This document shows, piece after piece, positions 33,255 through 42,224 of a DNA stretch of 64,000 nt. Below the pieces are notes generated by a model, which searched no databases, was not told where the DNA came from, and saw nothing but the letters and a program-made list of their open reading frames with translations. Every line of letters begins with the position of its first letter. The stretch's first letter is position 1. The stretch is from assembly GCF_014644535.1 (NCBI RefSeq), contig NZ_BMKW01000006.1:310001-374000 (forward strand), written 5' to 3'. A program made the position numbers and the translations under genes. Source of the stretch: Neoroseomonas lacus (GTDB lineage Bacteria > Pseudomonadota > Alphaproteobacteria > Acetobacterales > Acetobacteraceae).

Positions 33255-33284
33255 TCCGCCTGGCGCCGCGATTTCCGCCTGGCG
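33255..33284. promoter_or_regulatory. Direct repeat TCCGCCTGGCG in divergent gap
   Basis: TCCGCCTGGCG occurs at 33255-33265 and again at 33274-33284, 19 bases apart; each repeat is itself a near-palindrome (CCGCCTGGCGG in the second). The gap separates the divergent Bug receptor and plsC genes. A candidate operator, or a local repeat of no function. Confidence 0.4.
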
Positions 33285-33355
33285 GAGCGAGATTCATGCC
33301 GTTGCCGCGAAGCCTTCATTGCCCCGCCATCATCGGCGCGCTACCTCGACCGCTT

Positions 33356-34285
33356 ATGGAAGCAGTAGCCCGCGCACCGGAAGACGCCCTCAAGCCCCGC
33401 CGGCTCATGCGCGGGTCGCCGCTGAATTTCCAGCCGTGGATTCCGGGCGCCGCCTGGGGCGACGTGATGGAACCCCGTCCGCATGGCGGCCGCTTCCGCG
33501 CGGTGCGCCGCATCACCACCGCACTGCTCTGGACGCTGATCGCGGTGCCGATCCAGATGGTGCTGATCCGCGTCTCCACTCGGGCCGCCATGTCCTTCGC
33601 CCGCACCTATCACAGCGGGCTTTGCCGGGTGATCGGCCTGAAGATCCAGGTGGTCGGGCAGCCCTGCACCGCGCCCTCGGTGCTTTATGTGTCGAACCAT
33701 TCTTCCTGGCTCGACATCCTGGTGCTCGGCGCCGTGCTGCAGGCTTCCTTCGTCTCCAAGGCCGAGGTCGGCCAATGGCCGGTCGCCGGTACCGTCGCCC
33801 GGCTCGGCCGCACCATCTTCGTCAGCCGCAAGCGCAATGGCACCGGCAAGGAAGCCCGCGAGATCCAGGACCGCCTGGCCGGCGGGGACAGCATCATCCT
33901 GTTCCCCGAAGGCACCTCGAATGACGGCACGCGGGTGCTGCCCTTCCGCTCCTCCTTTCTGACCGTGGCGCAGGACGCGAAGCAGCTGCAGCCGATCTCG
34001 CTGGTCTATGACCGGCTCGGCGGGCTGCCGGCCTGCCGGCGCGACCGGCCCTTCTTCGCCTGGTACGGTGACATGGACCTCGCCACCCATTTCTGGCGCA
34101 TCGCCCGGCGCTCCGGGGCGCGAGCCACGGTGCTGCTGCATGAACCGGCCGACCCGGCTGCCTTCGCCGACCGCAAGGCCCTGACCGCGGCGGTCAGCGA
34201 CGTCGTTGCCGACGGCGCCGCGCTGCTGCGGCAGAACCGGGCTGTGGTGCCGCTGCGGCTGCGGGTGCCGACGCCGCGCGGGTGA
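33356..34285 (+). CDS. plsC: 1-acyl-sn-glycerol-3-phosphate acyltransferase (PlsC family)
   Basis: A 309-residue membrane-associated acyltransferase of phospholipid synthesis. The catalytic H(X)4D box is NHSSWLD (His115, Asp120) and the phosphate-binding FPEGTS is at residues 184-188; a hydrophobic anchor precedes them (ALLWTLIAVPIQMVL). In alphaproteobacteria this gene normally stands directly before miaB, as here, but element F now separates the two. ATG 33356 is chosen as a reasonable start; ATG 33407 is possible. It would acylate lysophosphatidic acid at the sn-2 position on the inner membrane. Confidence 0.91.
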   Translation: MEAVARAPEDALKPRRLMRGSPLNFQPWIPGAAWGDVMEPRPHGGRFRAVRRITTALLWTLIAVPIQMVLIRVSTRAAMSFARTYHSGLCRVIGLKIQVVGQPCTAPSVLYVSNHSSWLDILVLGAVLQASFVSKAEVGQWPVAGTVARLGRTIFVSRKRNGTGKEAREIQDRLAGGDSIILFPEGTSNDGTRVLPFRSSFLTVAQDAKQLQPISLVYDRLGGLPACRRDRPFFAWYGDMDLATHFWRIARRSGARATVLLHEPADPAAFADRKALTAAVSDVVADGAALLRQNRAVVPLRLRVPTPRG

Positions 34286-34292
34286 GAGAAGG

Positions 34293-34557
34293 TTGGAGGG
34301 GCGCTGCCCCCTCCAAGCCACCCCGACACGGGTCCCATTGACGTTTCACGGCAACGTCAATGGGTGCCCATCAGCTTAGGTCCTGTGAATATTTCGAATT
34401 GGTGTTGGGGAGGGGGGCAGCTATGGCCCGCGAAGCCCCAGTTGGGCGCGGAGACCGGCCTCTGCGCCGATCCTGGCAACGGCGCACGGCGCCAACAGAT
34501 GGCATTCCAAAGGGCACAGCCCTTTGGTGGGGTGGTTCGGAGGGGCAAGGCCCCGTC
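34293..34557. repeat. Compound inverted-repeat element, copy F (inside the plsC-miaB gap)
   Basis: The left outer hairpin TTGGAGGGGC/GCCCCCTCCAA (34293-34316) starts seven bases after the plsC stop. The left subterminal palindrome is replaced by the nested module (34334-34364), after which only CTTAGGTCCT and TTGGTG recall the usual sequence. The right half is intact: GGCGCCAACAGATGGCATTCC, CCAAAGGGCACAGCCCTTTGG, TGGGGTGG, and an imperfect outer hairpin near 34538-34557. Confidence 0.83.
34334..34364. repeat. Nested 31-bp palindromic module, copy 3
   Basis: CCCATTGACGTTtC and GgCAACGTCAATGGG around a short loop, in the left half of element F, standing where the AAAGGCCT palindrome occurs in other copies. 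Confidence 0.8.
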
Positions 34558-34730
34558 AACCGTGCTGTCATCATCACGACGCTTGACCCGACGCGGACCC
34601 GCCGGCCACGCTTCCGTCATGACGATCCGCTTCAGGCTCCTGGTCGCTTGACCCGCGCCGCCGTGGTGCGCATCTCCCCCGCCTGCCTTCGCCGCGACCT
34701 GCGCGGCGAGGCCGGCGGAGCCTGACCCGA

Positions 34731-36110
34731 ATGACCGACACGATGCCCCCGCGGAAGCGCCTTCTGATCCGCACCTGGGGCTGCCAGATGAATGTGTATG
34801 ACAGCGCCCGCATGGCGGATGTGCTGGCCCCGCTCGGCTATGCGCCGACCGAGGTGGCGGAGGAGGCCGACATGGTCATCCTCAACACCTGCCACATCCG
34901 CGAGAAGGCGACGGAGAAGGTGTTCTCCGATCTCGGCCGGCTGCGCGAGGCCAAGCAGGCCCGTGGCGGCGACATGGTCATCGCGGTGGCCGGCTGCGTC
35001 GCCCAGGCCGAGGGCAAGGAGATCACCGCCCGCGCCCCCTGGGTGGACATCGTGCTCGGTCCGCAATCCTACCATCGCTTGCCGGAGATGGTCGCCCGCG
35101 CCTCGCGCGCCGCCGGCGCCGTGATCGAGACCGAGTTCCCGCCCGAGGACAAGTTCGACCACCTGCCCGAGACGACGGCACCGCAGGGCGTGACGGCCTT
35201 CCTCACCGTGCAGGAAGGCTGCGACAAATTCTGTTCCTTTTGCGTGGTGCCCTACACGCGCGGCTCGGAGTATTCCCGCCCGGCCGAGGCCGTCATCGCC
35301 GAGGCGCGCCGCCTGGTCGCGCTCGGCGCGCGGGAGATCACGCTGCTCGGCCAGAATGTGAATGCCTGGCATGGCGAGGGTCCCGATGGCCGCGCCTGGA
35401 CGCTCGGCCGCCTGCTGCGCGCCCTGGCCGAAATCCCGGACCTCGCCCGGCTGCGCTACACGACCTCCCATCCGCGCGACATGGATGACGATCTGATCGC
35501 CGCCCATGCCGACACGCCGGCGATCATGCCCTTCCTGCATCTGCCGGTGCAGTCGGGCTCCGACCGCATGCTGCGGACGATGAACCGTGGCCATACGGCG
35601 GATGACTACCGCCGGCTGGTCGAGCGCCTGCGCGCCGCGCGGCCCGACCTTGCCCTGTCCACCGACATCATCGCCGGCCATCCCGGAGAGACCGATGCCG
35701 ACCACGACGCCACCATGGCGCTGATCCGCGACACCGGCTTCGCCCAGGCCTTCTCCTTCAAATATTCGGCCCGCCCGGGCACGCCCGCCTCGACCATGGC
35801 CGGGCAGGTCGCGGAAAGCCTGAAGGACAGTCGCCTCGCCGAGATCCAGGCCCTGCTGCGCGACCAGCAGGCCGCCTTCAACCGCTCCCGCGCCGGGCTG
35901 CTCGTCGAGGTGCTGGTCACCGGCCCGGGGCGTCACCCCGGCCAGATGGCCGGCCGCACCCCGTGGCTCAACCCGGTGCATTTCGATGGCCCCGCCGCCC
36001 TCGCGGGGCAGGTGGTCCCGGTGCGAATCCTCGCCGGACACCCCAATTCCCTTACCGGGGCGCTCGAGGCGTCCCACCATGCCGCAACCAGGGAGAGACC
36101 AGCCGCTTGA
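34731..36110 (+). CDS. miaB: tRNA-2-methylthio-N6-dimethylallyladenosine synthase MiaB
   Basis: A 459-residue radical-SAM methylthiotransferase that modifies i6A37 of tRNAs. The N-terminal UPF0004 domain carries cluster ligands Cys18, Cys54 and Cys89; the radical-SAM motif CDKFCSFC has Cys164, 168 and 171; the TRAM RNA-binding domain is at the C-terminus ([17 protein letters not shown] onward). Length and order are exactly family-typical. Start 34731 has GGCGGAG upstream. It begins a compact run miaB-phoH-ybeY-corC with overlapping genes, all linked to RNA maturation or the envelope. Confidence 0.96.
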   Translation: MTDTMPPRKRLLIRTWGCQMNVYDSARMADVLAPLGYAPTEVAEEADMVILNTCHIREKATEKVFSDLGRLREAKQARGGDMVIAVAGCVAQAEGKEITARAPWVDIVLGPQSYHRLPEMVARASRAAGAVIETEFPPEDKFDHLPETTAPQGVTAFLTVQEGCDKFCSFCVVPYTRGSEYSRPAEAVIAEARRLVALGAREITLLGQNVNAWHGEGPDGRAWTLGRLLRALAEIPDLARLRYTTSHPRDMDDDLIAAHADTPAIMPFLHLPVQSGSDRMLRTMNRGHTADDYRRLVERLRAARPDLALSTDIIAGHPGETDADHDATMALIRDTGFAQAFSFKYSARPGTPASTMAGQVAESLKDSRLAEIQALLRDQQAAFNRSRAGLLVEVLVTGPGRHPGQMAGRTPWLNPVHFDGPAALAGQVVPVRILAGHPNSLTGALEASHHAATRERPAA

Positions 36111-37156
36111 CCACAACACCCAGCCTCGACCTCCGCGCCTCGGACCCCCGCAGCCCGATCGACCGACGCTCGATCACGCTGCAATTCGACGACAACGTCC
36201 TGCTGCCGCTCCTGCATGGGGAGCATGACCGGCATCTGGCGCGGATCGAGCAGGTGCTCGGCGTGCGCCTGGCGTCACGCGGCAACCGCATCGCCATCTC
36301 GGGCGGGTCGGAACGGACGGAAATGGCGGAGGCGGCGCTGCTGGCGCTGTGGAAACGATTGGAACAGGGACATCCCGTGGGCACGGGTGAAGTCGAGGCC
36401 GCCCTGCGCCTGGCCGAGGGCGGCGCCGAACAGGGCGAACCCCGCCTGCCGCTGCGCGACCTGCCGGCAATCCGCACCCGCAAGGGCGCCATCGCGCCGC
36501 GCTCGCCCGCCCAGGCCGAGTACATCGACCTGCTGGCCAAGCGCGAGATGGTATTCGGCGTCGGCCCGGCCGGCACCGGCAAGACCTACCTCGCCGTGGC
36601 GCAGGGGGTGGCGCTGCTGCAGACCGGGCGCGTGGATCGCCTGGTGCTGTCGCGCCCGGCGGTCGAGGCCGGCGAGCGCCTCGGCTTCCTGCCCGGTGAC
36701 ATGAAGGAGAAGGTCGACCCCTATCTCCGCCCGCTCTACGACGCCCTTCACGATATGTTGCCCGGCGAGCAGGTCGCCCGCCGGATCACCGCCGGGGAGA
36801 TCGAGATCGCCCCGCTCGCCTTCATGCGCGGCCGCACCCTTGCGCATGCCTACTGCATCCTCGACGAGGCGCAGAACACCACGCCTGCGCAGATCAAGAT
36901 GTTCCTCACCCGTATGGGGGAGGGCTCGCGCATGGTCATCACCGGCGACCCGACGCAGGTGGACCTGCCCGCCGGCCAACCCTCGGGCCTGGCCGAGGCG
37001 CTGAAGATCGTCGAGGGGGTGGAGGGCATCGGTGTGGCGAGATTCGCCGAGCGGGATGTGGTAAGGCATCCGCTGGTGGCCCGGATCGTCGCCGCCTATG
37101 GGCGGGCCGACGATCAGTCACGGGCAAAGAAGGAGAGATATGGAACCGGGAAGTAG
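36107..37156 (+). CDS. phoH: PhoH-like ATPase (YbeZ)
   Basis: A 349-residue cytoplasmic P-loop ATPase of the PhoH/YbeZ family. Residues 1-115 form the variable KH-like region; Walker A GPAGTGKT is at residues 153-160, and Walker B is in [13 protein letters not shown] with a following [13 protein letters not shown]. It starts with TTG overlapping the miaB stop (TTGA), supported by GGGAGAG at 36091-36097. PhoH/YbeZ is usually coded next to ybeY and is linked to ribosome and RNA quality control; here ybeY follows directly. An in-frame upstream start would lie inside miaB. Confidence 0.93.
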   Translation: MTTTPSLDLRASDPRSPIDRRSITLQFDDNVLLPLLHGEHDRHLARIEQVLGVRLASRGNRIAISGGSERTEMAEAALLALWKRLEQGHPVGTGEVEAALRLAEGGAEQGEPRLPLRDLPAIRTRKGAIAPRSPAQAEYIDLLAKREMVFGVGPAGTGKTYLAVAQGVALLQTGRVDRLVLSRPAVEAGERLGFLPGDMKEKVDPYLRPLYDALHDMLPGEQVARRITAGEIEIAPLAFMRGRTLAHAYCILDEAQNTTPAQIKMFLTRMGEGSRMVITGDPTQVDLPAGQPSGLAEALKIVEGVEGIGVARFAERDVVRHPLVARIVAAYGRADDQSRAKKERYGTGK

Positions 37157-37667
37157 CCGTCCCGGCCGCGGTCACGTTTCAAGTGATCAGGCTGGGCTTC
37201 GGAACGGGTCGCAGGAGATGTCCGACATCTCGGTGATTCTGGCGGCGCCGGGCTGGCGCGCCGCCGTCAAACGGCCGGAAGCGCTTGCGCGCCGCGCCGT
37301 CGAGGCCGCCTTGCGCGAGGCCGGCGCCCATGGCGCCATCACCGTCCTGCTGACCGACGATACCGCGGTCAAGCGGCTGAACGGGCGGCACCGCGCCAAG
37401 GTCAAGCCGACCAACGTCCTTTCCTTCCCGACCGGCATCCCGGGGCAGCTCGGCGATGTTGCGCTCGCGCTCGGCGTGGTGCGGCGGGAAGCGCGCGAGG
37501 CCGGGCGCAAGACCTCGGCGCACCTCGCTCATCTGGTCGCCCATGGGGCGCTGCACCTGGCCGGGCATGACCACCTCGAAGCCGGCGAGGCGCGCCGCAT
37601 GGAACGCGCCGAGGCGCGGGTGATGCGCCGGCTCGGCCTGCCCAACCCCTGGCGGGGCGTGTCATGA
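37140..37667 (+). CDS. ybeY: Endoribonuclease YbeY (16S rRNA maturation)
   Basis: A small zinc-dependent RNase needed for 16S rRNA 3'-end processing and 70S quality control. The zinc motif [11 protein letters not shown] is complete (HGxLHLxGHDH). Two starts are possible. ATG 37140 overlaps the phoH end and has AGGAGA at a good distance but adds 26 non-conserved residues; ATG 37218 begins at the conserved MSDISVIL (149 residues) but its GGAG touches the ATG. I give the longer form on ribosome-binding-site grounds. The gene precedes corC with a four-base overlap. Confidence 0.93.
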   Translation: MEPGSSRPGRGHVSSDQAGLRNGSQEMSDISVILAAPGWRAAVKRPEALARRAVEAALREAGAHGAITVLLTDDTAVKRLNGRHRAKVKPTNVLSFPTGIPGQLGDVALALGVVRREAREAGRKTSAHLAHLVAHGALHLAGHDHLEAGEARRMERAEARVMRRLGLPNPWRGVS

Positions 37668-38557
37668 GCGACCTGTCAGGCAAACCGGGCCTGTTCTGGA
37701 AGCTGCAGGGCCTGCTCCGCCGCAAGGCCGCCGAATCGGTCCGCGACCGGGTCGAGGAACTGATCGAGCGCGGCGAGGACCATCGCGACACCACCGAGCT
37801 GGACGAGAGCGACCTCGACACCCACGAGCGCGCCCTGCTGTCCAATGTGCTGCGCCTGCAGGGCACCGCCGCCTGTGACGTGATGGTGCCGCGCGCCGAC
37901 ATCATGGCGATGTCCGAGGACCTCACGCTGGAGGAGGCGATCGGCCTGATCCAGAAGGATGGCCACAGCCGCTATCCGGTCTATCGCGAGAGCCTCGACG
38001 ACATCGCTGGCATGGTCCACATCAAGGATGTCTTTGCCTCGGTGGGCAGTGACAAGCCCTTCGACATCAAGGCCATCCTGCGCAAGCCGCTGTTTGTCGT
38101 GCCCTCGATCCCAGTGCTCGACCTGCTGCTGCAGATGCGCGTCGCGCGCATCCACATGGCGCTGGTGGTCGACGAATATGGCGGCATCGACGGTCTGGTC
38201 ACCATCGAGGATCTGGTCGAGACCATCGTCGGCGACATCTCAGACGAACATGACGAGGACGTGGCGCCGCAGATCACCGAGCGTCCGGACGGCACGATCG
38301 ACCTCGACGCCCGAACGCCGATCAAGGTCTTCGAGGCACGGCTCGGCCAGATCCTGACCGAGGAGGAGCGCGCCGCCGACATCGACACGGTGGGCGGGCT
38401 GATCTTCACCCTGGCCGGGCGCGTGCCGGCCAAGGGGGAACTCATCTCTCACCCCTCGGGGCTCGAATTCCGGGTCCTCGATGCCGACCCCCGACGCATC
38501 AGGCGGCTGCGCGTGCGGCTGCCCGGGGCCGAACCGCAACGCGCGGCGGCCGAATAG
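37664..38557 (+). CDS. CorC/HlyC-family CBS-domain protein
   Basis: A 297-residue cytoplasmic protein of the CorC/HlyC group: two CBS domains (residues about 70-185; DVMVPRADIMAMS and MALVVDEYGGIDGLVTIEDL) and a C-terminal CorC_HlyC transporter-associated domain (VGGLIFTLAGRVPAKGELI). It lacks the DUF21 membrane part of the long forms. It is thought to help magnesium or cobalt efflux and is found between ybeY and lnt in many proteobacteria, as here. It overlaps ybeY by four bases. After it comes a 415-base gap before lnt. Confidence 0.92.
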   Translation: MSDLSGKPGLFWKLQGLLRRKAAESVRDRVEELIERGEDHRDTTELDESDLDTHERALLSNVLRLQGTAACDVMVPRADIMAMSEDLTLEEAIGLIQKDGHSRYPVYRESLDDIAGMVHIKDVFASVGSDKPFDIKAILRKPLFVVPSIPVLDLLLQMRVARIHMALVVDEYGGIDGLVTIEDLVETIVGDISDEHDEDVAPQITERPDGTIDLDARTPIKVFEARLGQILTEEERAADIDTVGGLIFTLAGRVPAKGELISHPSGLEFRVLDADPRRIRRLRVRLPGAEPQRAAAE

Positions 38558-38972
38558 GCCTGGTGTCCCGCCAGATGCGTTCGCCGGATCACCGGTGAAC
38601 GCAGGGGACAAGCTGGTCACTGAGAACAAGGGCTGGTGTCCTGATTCAGAAATGCCGAGGACTTCGGAAGCAGGATACGAGAGCGTGATTGCTTCACCTT
38701 CGTTCACCTATCACGCCCTAAATTATTGTTTAATCATGTGATTCCGACATCCGTGCAGTCGCGCCGGCGGCCATCGCGCTCAAGGGGCGCCCTGGTGGCG
38801 CGGGGGTCCGGCCGCGGCGGGCGGATGCTGCCCGCTGCCGGACGCACCGGGCCGGTCCGGGGGGCTGCGTCCCATCATTGTCTCGGGCCATCCTGCCCAT
38901 GCTGAGGCAAAACCCGCCTGCGTCGCAGCGTCGACCATCATTGCCACCCCTCGCCGACTAGGACCGCTTCGC
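38558..38972. other. 415-base gap before lnt with an AT-rich patch
   Basis: I see no convincing gene here. The stretch at about 38718-38745 is strongly AT-rich compared with its surroundings (AAATTATTGTTTAATCA) and may contain the lnt promoter or a remnant of foreign DNA. The last 60 bases contain no clear ribosome-binding site for lnt except weak purine runs. Confidence 0.4.
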
Positions 38973-40496
38973 ATGTGGGATCGTTTTCTGGGTCATCTCG
39001 CGTCGCGGCGGGGGTGGCGGTTCTGGGTCACGGCGATCGGTCTGGGCGCCTTGGCCGCCCTGGCCCTACCGCCGGTGCATGCGGTGCCGGTCCTGCTGGT
39101 GGCGATCCCCGGCCTCTTGGCCATGCTGAACGGCGCCGTGAGCTGGAAGCGCGCCTTCTGGGTGGGCTTCGCCTGGGGCTGGGGCTTCTTCGTCGCGGGC
39201 CTGTACTGGATCACCGAGGCGATCCTCACCGATGTCGCGCATTTCTGGTGGCTGGTGCCGATCGCGGTGCCGGCGCTAGCCTTGCCGCTCGCGGTCTTCG
39301 TGGCCGGGCCGGCCGTGCTGGCCTGGAAGGTGCGGGCCGGCTGTCCGCGCGTGCTGGTCTTCGCTGGCGCCTGGGTGTTGTTCGAGATGCTGCGCGGCTG
39401 GGCCTTCACCGGCTTCCCATGGAACCTGCTTGGCACGGTCTGGGCCTTCGGCGCCTTGCCGATCCAGGCGGCGGCCTGGGTCGGCGTGCATGGGCTGTCG
39501 CTCGCCACGCTGATCATCGCGGCCACGCCGCTGCTCGGGCGGCGGGCGATGCTGGGGGGCGCGGCGGCACTGGCCGGCTTCGCGCTGTTCGGGCTGGTGC
39601 GGCTGTGGCCGGCCGAACCGCCGCCGCAGCCGGTCGGGCTGCTGATCGTGCAGGGCAACATCGCGCAGGAGGTGAAGTGGCGCGAGGACCAGCGCGTCCC
39701 GATCCTGCGCCGCTACATCGAGGCAACGCGCGAAGCCGCCCTGGCCGCGCTGCGCGAGCTGCCCGAGGACCAGACGCTGGTGGTGATCTGGCCGGAGACG
39801 GCCGTGCCTTTTCTCGTCGCCGATGATCCTGATGTGCGCCAGCTCATAGCGGGCGCCCTGCCTCAGCGTGCCATTCTGCTGACCGGCACGGTACGGGCCG
39901 AATACGGACCGGACCGGCGCTTGCGACGCGTGTTCAACAGCCTTGTGGCAATCGACCCGGCCGGTGCGGTGCGGGGGGTCGCCGACAAGGTCCATTTGGT
40001 GCCCTTCGGCGAATACATGCCGCTGTCGGGGTTGCTGCCGATCCGGTTGGTGCAGGGCGGAATGGATTTCACGCCCGGTAACGAGTTGCAACCTATGAGG
40101 GTAGATGGTGTGCCGCCTTTCGGCACGTTGATTTGTTACGAAGTCATATTTCCCGCTGCGGTTGTTCCGCGTGAGCGGCCGGCATGGCTGGTCAATGTGA
40201 CCAACGATGCCTGGTTCGGCATCTCGGCCGGCCCCTGGCAGCATTTGGCGGCGGCCCGGATGCGGGCGGTCGAGGAGGGCCTGCCTCTCGCGCGCGCCGC
40301 GCAGACCGGCATTTCAGCCGTGTTCGACGCGCGAGGACGTGAGGTGGCCCGCACCGGTCTGGGTGAGACGGGGGTTCTAATGGCGCCGTTACCCGCACCG
40401 CGGGAACCGACGCCCTTCGCCCGGCTCGGCCTCCTGGTGGCGGCGATTCTTTCGGCTGGCGCACTCGCGTTCGGGTGGTGGAAGAGACATGGATAG
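38973..40496 (+). CDS. lnt: Apolipoprotein N-acyltransferase Lnt
   Basis: A 507-residue inner-membrane enzyme that adds the third acyl chain to lipoproteins. About six to seven N-terminal membrane helices are followed by a periplasmic nitrilase-type domain with the catalytic triad: Glu in WPETAVPF, Lys in DKVHLVPFGEYMP and Cys in GTLICYEVIFP; a final C-terminal helix ends the protein. It supports the lipoproteins seen elsewhere in this window (CHAP, PEGA-like). It normally follows corC in alphaproteobacteria. A weak terminator-like hairpin lies just downstream. Confidence 0.95.
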   Translation: MWDRFLGHLASRRGWRFWVTAIGLGALAALALPPVHAVPVLLVAIPGLLAMLNGAVSWKRAFWVGFAWGWGFFVAGLYWITEAILTDVAHFWWLVPIAVPALALPLAVFVAGPAVLAWKVRAGCPRVLVFAGAWVLFEMLRGWAFTGFPWNLLGTVWAFGALPIQAAAWVGVHGLSLATLIIAATPLLGRRAMLGGAAALAGFALFGLVRLWPAEPPPQPVGLLIVQGNIAQEVKWREDQRVPILRRYIEATREAALAALRELPEDQTLVVIWPETAVPFLVADDPDVRQLIAGALPQRAILLTGTVRAEYGPDRRLRRVFNSLVAIDPAGAVRGVADKVHLVPFGEYMPLSGLLPIRLVQGGMDFTPGNELQPMRVDGVPPFGTLICYEVIFPAAVVPRERPAWLVNVTNDAWFGISAGPWQHLAAARMRAVEEGLPLARAAQTGISAVFDARGREVARTGLGETGVLMAPLPAPREPTPFARLGLLVAAILSAGALAFGWWKRHG

Positions 40497-40510
40497 ATCA
40501 GCAGCGCGAT

Positions 40511-40555
40511 CACAGCGCGTGAGCTGTGCTGCCTTTTGTCGTCTCAATTATTGAG
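40511..40555 (+). promoter_or_regulatory. Hairpin and palindrome between lnt and the XRE gene
   Basis: CACAGC-GCGTGA-GCTGTG (40511-40528) followed by CTGCCTTTTG is a weak terminator candidate for lnt. Next comes the perfect palindrome CTCAAT-T-ATTGAG (40543-40555), and then TTGACG near 40569 could be a -35 box for the regulator gene. The palindrome may be the autoregulatory operator of the XRE protein; this is inference. Confidence 0.45.
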
Positions 40556-40647
40556 AATAAGAAAAAGAGTTGACGGAAAATGAATCAAGGCCTACTGCTG
40601 CGACGGGGCGTGGCTGCATTCACCGCAATCGCGGCGGGAGGAATTTC

Positions 40648-41130
40648 ATGACTGGCGCAGCAGCGGAGGTGTTGATGTCGAGCAATGAGACCGTAGAACG
40701 GGTGGAACGCGAACATCGCGCGAGCCCGATCGATGTCCATGTCGGCACTCGCGTACGGTTGCGTCGCACGCTTCTTGGCATGAGCCAGGAAAAGCTCGGC
40801 GAGGCCCTTGGTCTGACATTTCAGCAAATCCAGAAATATGAACGCGGTGTGAACCGGATCGGCGCCAGCCGCCTGTTCGACTTGGCCCGCGTGCTGGATG
40901 TGCCGATCGGCTTCTTCTTCGACGACATGTCCCCGGAATTGGGGGGCAATGCCGCCAATCGCTCGCGCGGCGGCGCCTTCGGCTTCGCCGAGGGGCAGGA
41001 AGGCTTCGAGGACGACACGCTGCATCGCCGCGAGACGCTGGAACTGGTGCGTGCCTATTACCGCATCACCGACCCGTCGATCCGCAAGCGCGTCTTCGAC
41101 CTGATCAAGACGCTCTCGCCCGGCGAGTAA
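40648..41130 (+). CDS. XRE-family transcriptional regulator
   Basis: A 160-residue DNA-binding protein: the helix-turn-helix lies at about residues 30-85 (SQEKLGEALGLTFQQIQKYE is the core), followed by a variable, Gly-rich linker and a helical C-terminus ending in LIKTLSPGE. This type of single-domain cytoplasmic XRE regulator directly after lnt is common in alphaproteobacteria. GGGAGGAA precedes ATG 40648; a longer in-frame reading from 40570 is not conserved. It may bind the palindrome at 40543-40555. The wider regulon is unknown. Confidence 0.91.
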   Translation: MTGAAAEVLMSSNETVERVEREHRASPIDVHVGTRVRLRRTLLGMSQEKLGEALGLTFQQIQKYERGVNRIGASRLFDLARVLDVPIGFFFDDMSPELGGNAANRSRGGAFGFAEGQEGFEDDTLHRRETLELVRAYYRITDPSIRKRVFDLIKTLSPGE

Positions 41131-41318
41131 GGCAGGGGCCGGCACCAGCTGGCCTCTTCCTGCGTTTCAGCTGCCCCGGCGCATGGACCGTCCACGCCGG
41201 CTGCCGTCATGTCAGCGGCACGAGGCTCCGACTCGTGCCGAGGCTGCGGCCCGCCGGCAATCCGGCGAAAGCCAAGCAAACCAGAGCCTTGCGCCCGGCG
41301 TTCGAGGGTTTGAGAAGG

Positions 41319-42224
41319 TCATGCCAGCAGCGCCTCCACCATGGCGCGATCCGGTGTCGCGCCATCGCGTGCGCGCAGCGCTCCGGCAGCAGCGGCGAAT
41401 CGCATCGCCTGGTCCACCGGCATCCTTTCGGCCATCGCCAGCGCATAGGCGCCGTGGAACACATCCCCCGCGCCGGTGGTGTTGGTCGCCTCGACCGGAA
41501 AGGCGGGAATGCGCTCAGCTTTGGCGGCGCCGGGCACCAGCCACAACACGCCCTTCTCCCCCTGCGTCACCGCCGCGACCTTCACCGGCCCCGAGGCGAT
41601 CGCCCGCCGCAGCCCCTCCTCGGGCGAACAGCCCGGCGCGAAATTGGCGAGGCCGGTGACCGAAAAGATCGCGTGATCCACCCGTGGCACCAAGTCGACC
41701 AGGATGCGCGTCTCGCTGCGTTCGCCGTCCAGCACCACCGGCACTCCGGCGGCCCGCGCGGCGGCGGCGGCGGCGGCGACGCCCTCCGGCCAGCGCGGGT
41801 CGCAGCACAGCGCCCCGGCACCTTTCAATTTATCGAGAGGAAGCCAGCCCGGATCCGTCCCGAGCCCAGACCCGCGGAAGGAAATGATCGTCCGTTCGCC
41901 GCGCGGGTCCACCAGTACCGCGCCGACCGGCGTGCGCCCGCCAGGCACGCGCCGCAGGCCGGTGACATCCACCCCCTCGGCGGCCAGCGCCGCGGCCAGC
42001 GGCTCGCCATTCAGGTCATCGCCGACCCGCCCCCAGAAGGCGGCCCTGCCGCCCAGCCGCAACGCCGCGATCGCCGCATTGGCGGCCATGCCGCCGGGGC
42101 CGATGCTGTAGGACCGGGCGGCGATCTTCGCCGGCGGCTGGGGTATGTCCTCGACCCGAAAGGTGTGGTCGGCCACCACGTTGCCGAGGCAGATGACGAG
42201 AGGCTTGCCAAGTGATCCAGTCAT
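41319..42224 (-). CDS. PfkB-family sugar kinase
   Basis: A 301-residue ribokinase-like kinase. It begins with CLGNVVADHTFRVEDIP, has the PfkB signature 1 region GPGGMAANAAIAALRLGG, and near residue 248 the C-terminal signature TNTTGAGDVFHGAYALAMA with the catalytic Asp in GAGD. It would phosphorylate a sugar or a nucleoside with ATP in the cytoplasm. Its start codon overlaps the start of the divergent pseudouridine synthase, leaving no promoter gap. GGGAG at a suitable distance lies inside the neighbour gene. The 188 bases after its stop, up to the XRE gene, show no feature I can name. Confidence 0.89.
   Translation of the reverse strand: MTGSLGKPLVICLGNVVADHTFRVEDIPQPPAKIAARSYSIGPGGMAANAAIAALRLGGRAAFWGRVGDDLNGEPLAAALAAEGVDVTGLRRVPGGRTPVGAVLVDPRGERTIISFRGSGLGTDPGWLPLDKLKGAGALCCDPRWPEGVAAAAAAARAAGVPVVLDGERSETRILVDLVPRVDHAIFSVTGLANFAPGCSPEEGLRRAIASGPVKVAAVTQGEKGVLWLVPGAAKAERIPAFPVEATNTTGAGDVFHGAYALAMAERMPVDQAMRFAAAAGALRARDGATPDRAMVEALLA

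Noticed and set aside
40570..40647. Longer N-terminus of the XRE regulator from 40570
   Set aside because: The extra 26 residues overlap the likely promoter, lack a ribosome-binding site and are not helix-turn-helix-like, while ATG 40648 has GGGAGGAA upstream.
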